DNA of 55,375 nucleotides from NCBI GenBank assembly GCA_020718205.1, contig DYSN01000010.1, positions 1 to 55,375 of the forward strand. Reading direction: 5' to 3'. Each line of letters starts with the position of its first letter. Position 1 is the stretch's first letter. A model generated the notes under the pieces. It saw only the letters and a list, made by a program, of their open reading frames with translations, was not told where the DNA came from and ran no database searches. The position numbers were made by a program, and so were the translations under genes. The DNA comes from Draconibacterium orientale (GTDB lineage Bacteria > Bacteroidota > Bacteroidia > Bacteroidales > UBA12170). Of the stretch, positions 28,432-38,376 are shown in pieces.

Positions 28432-30674
28432 TTATTTGATGTTTCAAGTTGAAAATCTGTTTTGTTGGTGGTGTTTGAATGGGGCCCAATCCAAATATTA
28501 AACTGGCCGGATTCTAAAATTTCTTCGCCTTCGGGGGATAAAAATGAAAGCTGGCTGGAGGTAATTTCGAAACTAACCTTCTGACTTTCCCCTGGCTTTA
28601 AATGCACGCGTCGAAATGCCTTGAGCTCTTTCACCGGACGGGTGAAGCTTGCCGAAATATCCTGAATATAAAGCTGAACAATCTCATCGGCTGGATATGT
28701 TCCTGTATTTGTGATGTTTAGAGATGCTTTTAAAGTCTCGTCCTGGTTCATTTTTTTGGCAGAAAGCTCAATTTCACCATAGGAAAAATTGGTGTATGAC
28801 AATCCAAAACCGAAGGGAAACAAGGGTTCGAACCCCACATCGAGGTAGTGATTGGTATTTCCCAACGATGTTTGAAACGATCGAACTGGAATGGAATCCA
28901 AATGCACAAAACTTTGGCTGTTTGCCGGACGTCCGCTGTTTTTATGAGCATAGTAAATGGGGATTTGTCCAGGCGACTTGGGGAAAGTGATCGGCAATTT
29001 GCCAGAGGGCGATTCAATGCCAAAAAGCACATCGACTATGGCTGGACCACCCATGGAGCCCGGATGCCAGGCATAAATCACGGCATCGGCATAGGGCAAA
29101 ATGCTGCCAAGAGTCAGCGGGCGGGATGTCATTACAACTAATATTACTTTTTTCCCAGCTTCCTTAAGTTGCTGAATGAGTTGGTTTTGAGCACCGGGCA
29201 AGTCGAGAAAAGCTCTCGAGTGCGCTTCGCCTGTCAGTATGGCCTCTTCGCCGGCAAAAACCAATACCACATCAATATCTTTCAATTTTTGAATTGCATT
29301 GGGCATCAGACTCAAATCTTTATCGCGGGTGGTTTTTAAAATTTTGGAATAAGAGACTTTTTCTTCCCCCAGAAATTCATTCAATGCAGCCAATGGGGTG
29401 ATGGTGAGATTGGTATCTCCATCAAAAATCCAGGTTCCCAATTGCTCGTACACATCGTTGGCCATGGGACCAACAACCCCAATCCGGCCCATTTTTGGGC
29501 TCAGGGGGAGAATTTTATTTTCATTCTTCAATAAAACCAAACTTTGAACTGCTGCCTTTTTAGCCAGGGCCAAATGCTCCGTTTTATTGTAATAAGCAGC
29601 TGCGTCAACATAAGGGTTTTCAAAAAGTCCAAGTTTTTCTTTTAATTCCAGAACCCGCAAAACCGACTCGTCAACCTGAGCCATTGTAATTTTTTTCTCG
29701 TCAATCAGCTCTTTCAGATATTGTGCATAGGTGGATGTGGCCATTTCCACATCGAGTCCGGCGGAGAATGAAAGTCTGGCTGCTTCTTTATCATTGGCTG
29801 CATAGCCATGATAAATCTGCTCGTGAACCGAAGCCCAATCACTCACCACAAAACCTTTAAATTTCCATTGGTTACGCAAAATATCGGTGAGCAGCATTTT
29901 ATTCCCCGAGGCCGGAACACCATTTACTTCTGTAAATGAACTCATTACCGTTTGTACATCGTTGTCAACCAGAGCCTTAAATGGGGCGAGATGGATATTG
30001 TACAAATCGGACGGGGAAACACTCACGGTGTTATAGTCTCGTCCGCCTTCCACAGCGCCATAACCCGCAAAATGCTTGGCACAGGCTGCCATATTGAGTT
30101 TTCCATCAGGTGAATAGGTTTGAAATCCTTTTAGAGTGGCCAACCCCATTTGAGTGACCAAATGAACATCTTCTCCAAAACCTTCGGCCATTCTTCCCCA
30201 TCGTGGGTCGCGGCTCACATCGAGCATGGGCCCGAAGGACCAGCGAATTCCAGCTGTGCGGGCTTCTCGTGCCCAAACTTCGGCTCCCTGTTGAACGAGT
30301 TCCGGGTTAAAAGTAGCCGCAAGTCCGATATTTATGGGAAAAATAGTGTGAAATCCATGAATGACATCGCGGGCAAAAATGAGCGGAATTCCCAACCGAC
30401 TTTCTTCCACCGCCACCCGCTGCATCTCATTGATATGATGAGTATTGGCCTCATTGAGAACCGAACCCATTCGGCCTTCTCTAATCATTTGAAGCAAGTT
30501 AGGATTGTTAGATCCATTTTCACTGTGCATTTGACTCAGCTGTCCGATTTTCTCATCAAGTGACATTTGGTTCAACAGCCTGTGAATTCTCGATTCTGGC
30601 TGTTTCGGACTGCCCGACATGAGCAAAAGGGCGATGCCAATCCCGCCAATTATTTTATCAATTGAAGCCTTCAT
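28428..30674 (-). CDS. GH3 beta-glucosidase (BglX-like)
   Basis: This 748-residue protein has an N-terminal signal (GGIGIALLLMSGS), the GH3 barrel with KHFAGYG and the nucleophile D279 in GFVVSDWAS, the alpha/beta sandwich domain (LLKNENKILPL onward) and a C-terminal fibronectin-like domain (FGFGLSYTNFSY to the end). It would release glucose from beta-linked oligosaccharides in the periplasm. In this locus the likely substrates are beta-1,3/1,6-gluco-oligosaccharides from laminarin. It begins a sub-operon after the terminator behind SusD, with a candidate -7 box at 30704-30711, and its stop overlaps the MFS start. Confidence 0.92.
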   Translation of the reverse strand: MKASIDKIIGGIGIALLLMSGSPKQPESRIHRLLNQMSLDEKIGQLSQMHSENGSNNPNLLQMIREGRMGSVLNEANTHHINEMQRVAVEESRLGIPLIFARDVIHGFHTIFPINIGLAATFNPELVQQGAEVWAREARTAGIRWSFGPMLDVSRDPRWGRMAEGFGEDVHLVTQMGLATLKGFQTYSPDGKLNMAACAKHFAGYGAVEGGRDYNTVSVSPSDLYNIHLAPFKALVDNDVQTVMSSFTEVNGVPASGNKMLLTDILRNQWKFKGFVVSDWASVHEQIYHGYAANDKEAARLSFSAGLDVEMATSTYAQYLKELIDEKKITMAQVDESVLRVLELKEKLGLFENPYVDAAAYYNKTEHLALAKKAAVQSLVLLKNENKILPLSPKMGRIGVVGPMANDVYEQLGTWIFDGDTNLTITPLAALNEFLGEEKVSYSKILKTTRDKDLSLMPNAIQKLKDIDVVLVFAGEEAILTGEAHSRAFLDLPGAQNQLIQQLKEAGKKVILVVMTSRPLTLGSILPYADAVIYAWHPGSMGGPAIVDVLFGIESPSGKLPITFPKSPGQIPIYYAHKNSGRPANSQSFVHLDSIPVRSFQTSLGNTNHYLDVGFEPLFPFGFGLSYTNFSYGEIELSAKKMNQDETLKASLNITNTGTYPADEIVQLYIQDISASFTRPVKELKAFRRVHLKPGESQKVSFEITSSQLSFLSPEGEEILESGQFNIWIGPHSNTTNKTDFQLETSNK

Positions 30675-30703
30675 TGTTATGTTTGGATATTGGTTTAGAT
30701 AAA

Positions 30704-30711
30704 CAAATGTA
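30704..30711 (-). promoter_or_regulatory. Candidate -7 box for the GH3-MFS-GH-A-phosphorylase unit
   Basis: TACATTTG on the minus strand matches TANNTTTG, 29 nt ahead of the GH3 ATG and downstream of the SusD terminator. I see no good -33 box at the proper distance. Confidence 0.4.
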
Positions 30712-30827
30712 TTTTTATTGGCCGATGTTTTTACTGTGATTGCACAAAAAGATTCCGGCTTGTTATAAAATCACAACAAAGTATATCCCACTGATTTTTA
30801 AATAACTATTTTGAATTGACGCCGGTT

Positions 30828-30873
30828 AAAAAAAGAGGAACCCCGGAAAATTAAAAACTTTCAAGGGTTCCCC
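30828..30873 (-). terminator. Terminator-like hairpin after susD
   Basis: On the minus strand GGAACCC pairs with GGGTTCC (plus-strand arms 30865-30871 and 30837-30843), followed by a T-run (A-run 30828-30834 on the plus strand). It lies 7 bp beyond the susD stop. The loop is about 21 nt, so strength may be moderate and read-through possible. Confidence 0.6.
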
Positions 30874-30879
30874 AGACTT

Positions 30880-32436
30880 CTAGTAACCTGCATTTTGGTT
30901 AAACATTCCTCCCGACAAATCAACTTCTGTCTGTGGAATGGGTAAAAATCCTTTCGTGGCGGCGTTAAAAGTTACATCGAATATTTGTTGATCGCCTTCG
31001 TAGTTTTGCCCGTAAATACCTATGGATGTAAGTTCCTGACTGGCAAAAGTCAGACCTTTTCTCAACACGTCGAAATATCTGATTCCTTCTAACGAAAATT
31101 CCAAACGACGCTCTTTAAAGATATTTTCGGGTGTTGCAGGAATGCTTGGCAATCCAACTCGAGTTCTCACTTTGTCTAAATAGCTTTGAGCGTTGGGGCT
31201 ACCCAATTCAGCGGCCATGAGCAATACATCGGAATAGCGAATTACACGGAAATTGGTGGTTCTGTTCAATTCAAACTGACCATCGGCTCCCCAATGTTCG
31301 ACATCTGAACTGTATTTTTTGCTGAAATAGCCAGTATGTTGATAACCAATATCCAAATGACCATCTAAATCTTCCTGAAAAAGTACAGTTTCGTGCAGTC
31401 GAGGATCGGTTCCCATGTCTGTCACAAGTTTTTGGTTCACAGGTGCGAAACTCCATCCACGGTTCCAGTTGTCGCTGCCAGTAACGCGGGGACCCTGCAT
31501 TTGTGAAGCTAAGTTTCCTTCTCCACCTCGTGGATAACCCCAATTCCACCATGCGGGACTGTCGCCATGGGAAATTTCGAATACCGACTCAATACCAAAT
31601 TCATGGGCTTTTCTGAAGTTCATGGTGTATTCCGCAAACAAATCGTGACCACTGTTGGTGATTAAATCTTCGAGATATGCAAGTGCAGTGGCCTGATTCA
31701 CAGTCACCGAACCTGATTCCATATCCTGACCATAAACGCCGTTGTAGAATAAAAAGGCACGAGCCAGCAGTGCTTCGGCAGCCCATTTGCTGATTCTTCC
31801 AGCTTCGTCGGCTTCGATAACAGTAGGCAAACCATTGATTGCAGCGACAAGGTCGGTGGCAATTTGGTTATAAACCGCTGTGGGTGTGCTTTGTGGCTGA
31901 CTGTATTCCGATGGACCTGTAATAGTTGCGGTGAGCAAAGGAATGTTTTCGAAGAAACGCACTTGTTCAAAATAGAAATAGGCGCGCATGAATTTGCATT
32001 CGGCAATCACTCTGTTTTTGAACTCTTCGCTGGCATCTATGCCCCCAATTTTTTCCATAAGCAGATTAGCTCGGTAAATACCTATGTAGTTTTTAATCCA
32101 AATAGCATGAACCATCGAATTGGTGGTTGGTATGTTAAATGTACTTATTTCATCTAATCCTTTTCCATCGTTAGGATCGCTGCCACCGGCAAAAGCATCG
32201 TCGGAAAGAGCATCGCTCACTGTGACAAAAGGTGCCCAGGAAACTCCCGGAGTTGATTGATAACCAAGCACATCGTAAACAGCTACCAAAGCTTGTTTGG
32301 CATCTTCTTCTGTTTTGTAGAAATTCGAAGTCACTTCTTTGTCCAAAGGATAACGATCGAGAAACTCCTTGGAGCATGATGTCGACAAAACCGCCAACCC
32401 AATAAATGAAGCTATTATATAATTAATTTTTCTCAT
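30880..32436 (-). CDS. SusD/RagB-family glycan-binding outer-membrane lipoprotein
   Basis: This 518-residue lipoprotein (cysteine 21 after LSTS) has the SusD landmarks: an early KEFLDRYPLD, TPR-type helices (ECKFMRAYFYFEQVRFF near 146-160) and the C-terminal SusD block (FKERRLEFSLEGIRYFDVLRKG region, then LPIPQTEVDLSGG and a late NQNAGY). It forms the lid of the SusC channel and captures oligosaccharides at the cell surface. It starts 18 bp after the SusC stop, and a terminator-like hairpin follows it. The bound glycan is inferred to be beta-1,3-glucan from the neighbouring enzymes. Confidence 0.95.
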   Translation of the reverse strand: MRKINYIIASFIGLAVLSTSCSKEFLDRYPLDKEVTSNFYKTEEDAKQALVAVYDVLGYQSTPGVSWAPFVTVSDALSDDAFAGGSDPNDGKGLDEISTFNIPTTNSMVHAIWIKNYIGIYRANLLMEKIGGIDASEEFKNRVIAECKFMRAYFYFEQVRFFENIPLLTATITGPSEYSQPQSTPTAVYNQIATDLVAAINGLPTVIEADEAGRISKWAAEALLARAFLFYNGVYGQDMESGSVTVNQATALAYLEDLITNSGHDLFAEYTMNFRKAHEFGIESVFEISHGDSPAWWNWGYPRGGEGNLASQMQGPRVTGSDNWNRGWSFAPVNQKLVTDMGTDPRLHETVLFQEDLDGHLDIGYQHTGYFSKKYSSDVEHWGADGQFELNRTTNFRVIRYSDVLLMAAELGSPNAQSYLDKVRTRVGLPSIPATPENIFKERRLEFSLEGIRYFDVLRKGLTFASQELTSIGIYGQNYEGDQQIFDVTFNAATKGFLPIPQTEVDLSGGMFNQNAGY

Positions 32437-32454
32437 GATATCTTGTTTTTTCGA

Positions 32455-35400
32455 TTAAAAAGTGATTGATGTTCCAAATCTGAAGGTACGGGCTTGCGGA
32501 TAAACGCCGCGGTCTATACCAATATCGAATGAGCTCATTGCACCAATTTCGGGATCGGCACCGGTATATTTGGTAATTGTTACCAAATTCTCTGCCGATA
32601 TATAGAATCTCCAGGCCTGAACTTTTATCTTGTCAACAATATTTTTCGACAGGGAATAACCCAATTGAATATTTTTCAGGCGAACATAGGAACCGCTCTC
32701 TATATACAAATCGGAAACGCGGTAGTTATTGTTCACGTCGATCCAGGTATAGCGTGGGTCGGTGTCGGAAGTTCCTTCGCCTGTCCAGCGGTCTAAAATA
32801 GCGGTGGTGCGGTTGGTATATCTCAAATCCTGACGTTGCGAGCCATTTAAAATCTCATGACCAAAAGCACCCGTAAACAGGAAGGAGAAATCGAATTGTT
32901 TGTATTCTGCCGAGCCATTGATACCCAAAGTCCAGTCGGGAGTTGGATTTCCGATGATGGTGCGGTCGTCCTCGTTAATCACGCCATCGCCATTAACATC
33001 CACAAAACGAACATCACCGGGAACAGCATTGGGTTGCAACATATTTCCATTGGGTGCTAAGTGTTGAAACACTTCAGCTTTGTTTTGGAATACGCCATCG
33101 GTTTTATATCCCCAGAAATATCCTATAGGCAAGCCTTCTTCGGCTCTTGATACAAATCCAGCAACAGCCCAGGATCCACCCCTTAAAAAGCCATCTTCGT
33201 TACCAATTTCAATCATTTCGTTCTTATTATAAGAGCCATTTACCCCAAAACTATAACGAAAATCGTTGATGGTATGACGCCAGTTAACTGAAAGCTCAAC
33301 CCCTTTATTTCTCACACTACCCACATTGGCGTATGGGGCATCGTTTCCTACGTGCGCTGGAATTGGGATTTTTTCTAACAGTCCGTTGGTAGTTTTGATA
33401 TAATAATCTACAGTAGCTGTGAGCCTGTCATTGAGGAAACCCATATCCAAAGCCACATCTATTTGTTCAGATTCTTCCCAGCGTATGTCGGCATTGTCAA
33501 TAAAGGCAGGAGAAGCTCCAATGATTCTACCTGCTCCAAAAATGTATCCACGGCTTCTGTCGATAGATGAAACAAACTGATAATCACCTATTTCCTGATT
33601 ACCGTTGCCCCCCCAGCTGGCTCTGAATTTCAGGAAGCTTAAAAAATCGAGTCCTTTCATGAACTTCTCTTCGGAAATGAGCCACGAAACTCCCAATGAA
33701 GGAAAAATACCAAAGCGGTTATTGGGGCCAAATTTAGAAGAACCATCGCGGCGGATGATCCCGGTGAAAGCATAACGGCTTTTGAAGTCGTAGGTTATAC
33801 GGCCAAACATGGAGAACAAGGCTGCATGTGATGCACCTCCACCCGATTTCCAGGCGGTATCGGTGGCCATATCCAGATAAACATTTTCGGGATCGGTTAT
33901 AGGAACCTGGGCATTGAAACCATAAAGATTCTCGAATTTATACTCGTTGGCAGTTGTTCCGGCCAAAAGCGAAAACTGATGATCCTGAATTTTTTTGGTG
34001 TAGGAAATGGTGTTCTCCCATTGCCAGCTATAATATCTGTCGATGCTTTTAGATACCGACGTTTTTTCGGTATTGTTCTGAGCACCATTGAGATAGTACA
34101 ACGGACGGTAAGAATCGGACAAAACATAAGCCAAGTCGATTCCATAGCTCGATTTAACTTTTAATCCTTTGATGGGCTCAACTTCTGCATAAACATTTCC
34201 AACTACTTTGTCAACTCTGGTTTCACCATTTTCATTTTGGAGCAATGCCATGGGATTCACTACTTCGGCACCCACATACCTCGAAATACCATAAACTTGA
34301 CCATCGTCGTTTTTAATCACAGGCTCTGTGGAATAAGGGGCTGTGGCTAAAATATCAGGGTCGGTTTCATAGAGTGGAGTCAGTGGGTCGAGATTCAAGG
34401 CACTACTGTAAGCCCCATTGAACGATTGATTGGAGCCAATTCCACGACGAACGATATGTGTATAGCTCAGATTGTTGCCAAAATTAAGCCATTCTGTTAT
34501 TTTATGAGTACTGTTCAAACGGCCTGTTACCCGGTCGAACTGCGATTTATCACCCCCAATAATCCCTTGCTGAGAAAAATAAGACAGCGAAGATGCGAAG
34601 GTCGATTTTTCGTTTCCACCCACAACCGAAATTTCATGATTCATCATGGGGGCATTTTTGGTGAAGAGTTCTTCTTGCCAATCGGTATTGTTGGGTACTA
34701 TTTCGTTTAGATCGAAGGGTTCAGAAAGTCCGGCATTGCGGGCACCTTCGTTCATAATCATTCTGTATTCATCGGCATCGAGCATATCGAGTACTTTAGC
34801 TCTGTTTTGAATGCCGTAATAAGATGAGTAAGTCAGATTTAATTTGCCGGCTTTTCCACTTTTTGTGGTAATCAGAACAACACCATTGGCAGCTCTGGCT
34901 CCATAAATGGCTGCAGAAGCAGCATCTTTTAGCACATCGATGGATTCAATGTCGCCGGGATTCAAATAATCGATTCCCCCAACGGCCATTCCATCAACAA
35001 TATAGAGTGGATCGGCGCTTCCGGTGGTTCCAGCTCCACGAATACGAACGGTGGGTGCTTCGCCGGGTTGACCGGAAAGGTTGGTCACCTGAACACCAGC
35101 GGTGCGGCCTTGAAGGGCTTGCTCTGTTCTGAGCACAGGTGTGCTGCTGATTTCTTTGGCACTCACCGAAGCAATGGCACCGGTAACTACCTTTTTCTTT
35201 TGAGTTCCATAACCAATCACCACTACTTCTTCCAATTCTGCCAGCGCTTCCTGCATGGTGAGATCGATGATTGCTCTACCTGCAACAGCAACTTCTATGG
35301 GTTTATAACCCACATAACTCAGTAATAATGTGTCGTTTGGTGAAGAAACAGATAGACTGTATTTCCCATCAAAATCGGTAATGGTACCGTTGAGCGAACC

Positions 35401-35544
35401 TTTTTGCATCACGGCCGCTCCCGGAAGACCTGTTCCTGTGGAACCATCGTGAATGGTTCCGCTGATGTTGTGTTGGGCTATTAAAACATTGACCGTGAAC
35501 AACATGAACAAGATTGCTAATAATTTGTACATATTTTTATACAT
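32455..35544 (-). CDS. SusC-family TonB-dependent outer-membrane transporter
   Basis: This 1029-residue protein has a signal peptide, an N-terminal carboxypeptidase-regulatory-like domain (about 25-100, GTGLPGAAVMQKG), a TonB box region VVVIGYGTQKKK, the plug with IRGAGTTGSADPLYIVDG and the barrel ending in an aromatic strand (FRFGTSITF). It is the SusC partner of the next gene and imports oligosaccharides using TonB energy. The ATG at 35544 gives MYKNMYKLL; a second ATG four codons later is equally usable. It lies 164 bp after the GH16 gene. Confidence 0.95.
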   Translation of the reverse strand: MYKNMYKLLAILFMLFTVNVLIAQHNISGTIHDGSTGTGLPGAAVMQKGSLNGTITDFDGKYSLSVSSPNDTLLLSYVGYKPIEVAVAGRAIIDLTMQEALAELEEVVVIGYGTQKKKVVTGAIASVSAKEISSTPVLRTEQALQGRTAGVQVTNLSGQPGEAPTVRIRGAGTTGSADPLYIVDGMAVGGIDYLNPGDIESIDVLKDAASAAIYGARAANGVVLITTKSGKAGKLNLTYSSYYGIQNRAKVLDMLDADEYRMIMNEGARNAGLSEPFDLNEIVPNNTDWQEELFTKNAPMMNHEISVVGGNEKSTFASSLSYFSQQGIIGGDKSQFDRVTGRLNSTHKITEWLNFGNNLSYTHIVRRGIGSNQSFNGAYSSALNLDPLTPLYETDPDILATAPYSTEPVIKNDDGQVYGISRYVGAEVVNPMALLQNENGETRVDKVVGNVYAEVEPIKGLKVKSSYGIDLAYVLSDSYRPLYYLNGAQNNTEKTSVSKSIDRYYSWQWENTISYTKKIQDHQFSLLAGTTANEYKFENLYGFNAQVPITDPENVYLDMATDTAWKSGGGASHAALFSMFGRITYDFKSRYAFTGIIRRDGSSKFGPNNRFGIFPSLGVSWLISEEKFMKGLDFLSFLKFRASWGGNGNQEIGDYQFVSSIDRSRGYIFGAGRIIGASPAFIDNADIRWEESEQIDVALDMGFLNDRLTATVDYYIKTTNGLLEKIPIPAHVGNDAPYANVGSVRNKGVELSVNWRHTINDFRYSFGVNGSYNKNEMIEIGNEDGFLRGGSWAVAGFVSRAEEGLPIGYFWGYKTDGVFQNKAEVFQHLAPNGNMLQPNAVPGDVRFVDVNGDGVINEDDRTIIGNPTPDWTLGINGSAEYKQFDFSFLFTGAFGHEILNGSQRQDLRYTNRTTAILDRWTGEGTSDTDPRYTWIDVNNNYRVSDLYIESGSYVRLKNIQLGYSLSKNIVDKIKVQAWRFYISAENLVTITKYTGADPEIGAMSSFDIGIDRGVYPQARTFRFGTSITF

Positions 35545-35708
35545 CTGTTATTGTTTTGATTTTTGATTGCCTCTTGAAATAACTTAAGTACCAGAAGATT
35601 TTGGCAGTTAAAGATTTTTTACTTTCACTTTTGAACCATCTTTTTATCATTTGTTTTCCACAACTTTAGCTTAGACTAAATAATTGGGGAAAAAGGTATT
35701 GTCTGAAT

Positions 35709-36830
35709 CTATTTGCTTTCCTTTTGAAAAACGCGCACATAGTCTATGCACATTTGTTGAGGAAAAACAGTGGATTGATCGGGATTCCCTGGCCAGTATC
35801 CTCCTACAGCCACATTGAGAATAATCCAGTATTTCTGATGAAATTCTGTCATAAAACTCGCAGTAATAGCTGCTTCGTAAAATAGCTGGTCATCCATATA
35901 CCAACGTAAGTATTGCTCATCCCAAATGAGAGAAAATACATGATACGATTGGGCATAAATTCCTGAAGTTAAAGTATAAGCACCTCCATGATACGCATGG
36001 CCGTTGTTGTTGTAATGAATGGTACCATGAACCACATTGTCTTTGCCATTGCCGCCACCTATAAGTTCCATCACATCAATTTCGCCCGATGAAGGCCATC
36101 CTATCGAATTGATATTGTCGCCCAACATCCATAAAGCAGGCCATATGCCTTGTCCTTTGGGCAATAAAGCCCTGATGTCTAAACGACCATATTGAAAGGA
36201 GAATTTATTTTTTGTATGCATTTTAGCTGAAGTGTAGGCATAACCCGAATAGACTTCTGAGCGGGCTTCGATGGTTAAATAATCGTCTTTTATCCAGGCA
36301 TTTTCCGATCTGTAATATTCCAGCTCATTGTTTCCCCATCCGCAGATACCCGGGCATCCATTTCCAATGTCGAAGGTCCAATTGGATGTATTTATAGAGC
36401 TTCCTGTAAACTCGTCGTTCCAAACCAATTGATAACCATCGTATTGCAGAGGAGTTGTATATCCCATGTCCAATGGAACCCCCGAATTGTCGGCCAAAAC
36501 AACCTGCTTGCTCTTTTTAATATACTTTCCATTGGAGCCAATTGCTCTTACTTCCACAGTGTAGGTTCCGGGGCTATTATAAGTATATTCAAAAAAGCCG
36601 GTTTCGTTTATCAAGTCTGCTTCACTACTTCCGGAAGCAAATAGCTGATATTGAATGGTATTTACTGCCGTTGACTGAATAATAACTATGCCGGTTTCCG
36701 GGTTTGCTGACATAATCTCCAAAGTAAGATTCGATGGGTCGTTATCAGTTGATTTGTCCTTGTCTTTGGAACAGAATGTCAACGAGAAGATGAGCATGAG
36801 AGATAAAATCACTGATTTGATATTTTTCAT
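35709..36830 (-). CDS. GH16 laminarinase-type endo-beta-1,3-glucanase lipoprotein
   Basis: This 373-residue lipoprotein (cysteine 20 in LTFCSKD) has an Ig/PKD-like region at about 35-110, then a GH16 jelly roll with the catalytic motif EIDVME (nucleophile E250, D252, acid/base E255). The bulge residue and the context WPSSGEIDVMELIG are typical of laminarinases. Supporting segments are LVWNDEFTGSS, YGRLDIRALLP and the C-terminal QQMCIDYVRVF. It would cut beta-1,3-glucan (laminarin) at the cell surface. It starts 55 bp after the PKD protein gene, with a perfect terminator hairpin in between, so it may depend on read-through. Confidence 0.93.
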   Translation of the reverse strand: MKNIKSVILSLMLIFSLTFCSKDKDKSTDNDPSNLTLEIMSANPETGIVIIQSTAVNTIQYQLFASGSSEADLINETGFFEYTYNSPGTYTVEVRAIGSNGKYIKKSKQVVLADNSGVPLDMGYTTPLQYDGYQLVWNDEFTGSSINTSNWTFDIGNGCPGICGWGNNELEYYRSENAWIKDDYLTIEARSEVYSGYAYTSAKMHTKNKFSFQYGRLDIRALLPKGQGIWPALWMLGDNINSIGWPSSGEIDVMELIGGGNGKDNVVHGTIHYNNNGHAYHGGAYTLTSGIYAQSYHVFSLIWDEQYLRWYMDDQLFYEAAITASFMTEFHQKYWIILNVAVGGYWPGNPDQSTVFPQQMCIDYVRVFQKESK

Positions 36831-36838
36831 TGTTACTG

Positions 36839-36877
36839 TAAAAAAAAAGCTGTGGCCTAATTTCGGGGGCCACAGCT
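36839..36877 (-). terminator. Strong intrinsic terminator between the PKD protein and GH16 genes
   Basis: On the minus strand AGCTGTGGCC pairs perfectly with GGCCACAGCT (plus-strand 36868-36877 and 36848-36857) across a 10-nt loop, followed by nine T residues. It begins 9 bp after the PKD gene's stop codon and ends about 10 bp before the GH16 ATG. Confidence 0.85.
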
Positions 36878-36885
36878 CATATTAA

Positions 36886-38376
36886 CTAATTAAATACGAA
36901 GTTCCGAATGAAGAAAGTGCCATCTACTGAGTGACCTGAGCCACCAATTACAAGGCCTACCAAATCGAGGTCGGTTCTGGTTTTAGGTGTTCCAACGCCC
37001 GAAGAAGGTGTTTCTAAATCGAAAGTATAGGTTTTCCATTCGTCCATTACCACGTCGGCAGGATTCACATCATACTGAACCCAGTTGGTCCAGAATTCCT
37101 GAGTTTGGCTGGCATCGGCAATCCAAAGCTGAATACCGGTTGTTAAACCACCTTCGCTATAAGTGTTGGTGCTAGGAATATAAACATCAATAGAGATAGA
37201 AGTGAAATTGTCGAACTGGCAATCGTAAGCCAATTGGAATTTCAAGTCACTGTAAGAATCTGTTCCACGAACATACTGACCAACTTTTGCGGCAGTTGGA
37301 TCGGCTGGATTATCAACACCAGGAGTGATAACAACGGACGAAGCAGTAGGAACAAGTTCCTGAACATCAGCAGCATCGCTAGAATTGAAAGTATTGAACA
37401 TAGCGGTTGGTGCTACGTTTTCCAAATCTTCGCCCCATGGCAACGCTTCTGTAACTACATCTGGCTCGTTGGCTGGATTGTCGTAGCTTGCATAGGTAAA
37501 GTCCCAATATAAGGTGGCGTAAGTATAACTGATGTGTAGTAAATCGTAGCCATCAAACTCTTCTATAGTGGCTTCAAAAGTTTTTGCGGATTCAGGAACA
37601 ATTGATTCAGCAGCAGTACCCAACTGGGGAAGTCCCATCCATGCACCATTTCCTGTAAGGGTTATTTTTGCATTAATAGCATCGTATGCAAAAGCGTGAG
37701 TTCCGCCTAACCATGCGCTTATGTCTGCACCTTCTTTGTTTATCATATTGGCAGCTACAGCATCGAAACATGTACCCATTATCGGTAAATCACCAAAAAT
37801 TGCTACCTCACCAAAGAACGAACCTTCATCATCAAATACAAAGGAACCATCGCGGTTAAAAGTAAAGGAATGATAATAAACGCAAGGTCTGCTTCCATCG
37901 TTATTTAGCGACCACCATATACGTGCTGAAGCTGCATCGGGACCAACGCCAAGGCTTGTTCCTTCTCTCAGCAGACGCCATGTTTTGCTGGTTGTGCCGG
38001 CCAATAATGCTAAAGCAGAATTAGGGTCGTTGATTTCAAATGACTTATTAAATGTAGCTGAAGTACCTGCAGAATTTTTAGCAGTTAAAACTACAGTATA
38101 ATTTCCAGTAGCAGTATAAACATGCACTGGGTCTTTTTCGGCCGATGTTTGGCCATCGCCAAAATTCCACTCATAAGTAGCCGCATTTTGCGAGAAATTG
38201 GTAAAGGTTACTTGTAAAAAATTTGTGGCACTAACCTCAAACTGAAAACTTGCAATTGGATTTGCAGGTGCAATTGGGTCATCCTTGTCTTTACCGCAGG
38301 AGCTAAAGGTAACCACTGCCAGGGCGCTCATAAAGAAAGCCATTCTAAAGAACCATTGAAAACTTTTCTTTTTCAT
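36886..38376 (-). CDS. PKD-domain surface lipoprotein, putative surface glycan-binding protein
   Basis: This 496-residue lipoprotein (cysteine 27 in TFSSCGKD) has a PKD domain at about 40-112 with the hallmark YEWNFGDGQTS and HVYTATGNYTVVLTA. A beta-rich middle region contains SKTWRLLREG, and a C-terminal jelly-roll-like part (about 335-496) contains YSDLKFQLAYDCQFDNF. The layout resembles SGBP-like PKD proteins in marine laminarin loci. It probably binds beta-glucan at the surface beside SusCD. It is the first structural gene after the regulator, with a promoter candidate 105-140 bp upstream, and a strong terminator follows, so it may be made in excess over the enzymes. Confidence 0.82.
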   Translation of the reverse strand: MKKKSFQWFFRMAFFMSALAVVTFSSCGKDKDDPIAPANPIASFQFEVSATNFLQVTFTNFSQNAATYEWNFGDGQTSAEKDPVHVYTATGNYTVVLTAKNSAGTSATFNKSFEINDPNSALALLAGTTSKTWRLLREGTSLGVGPDAASARIWWSLNNDGSRPCVYYHSFTFNRDGSFVFDDEGSFFGEVAIFGDLPIMGTCFDAVAANMINKEGADISAWLGGTHAFAYDAINAKITLTGNGAWMGLPQLGTAAESIVPESAKTFEATIEEFDGYDLLHISYTYATLYWDFTYASYDNPANEPDVVTEALPWGEDLENVAPTAMFNTFNSSDAADVQELVPTASSVVITPGVDNPADPTAAKVGQYVRGTDSYSDLKFQLAYDCQFDNFTSISIDVYIPSTNTYSEGGLTTGIQLWIADASQTQEFWTNWVQYDVNPADVVMDEWKTYTFDLETPSSGVGTPKTRTDLDLVGLVIGGSGHSVDGTFFIRNFVFN

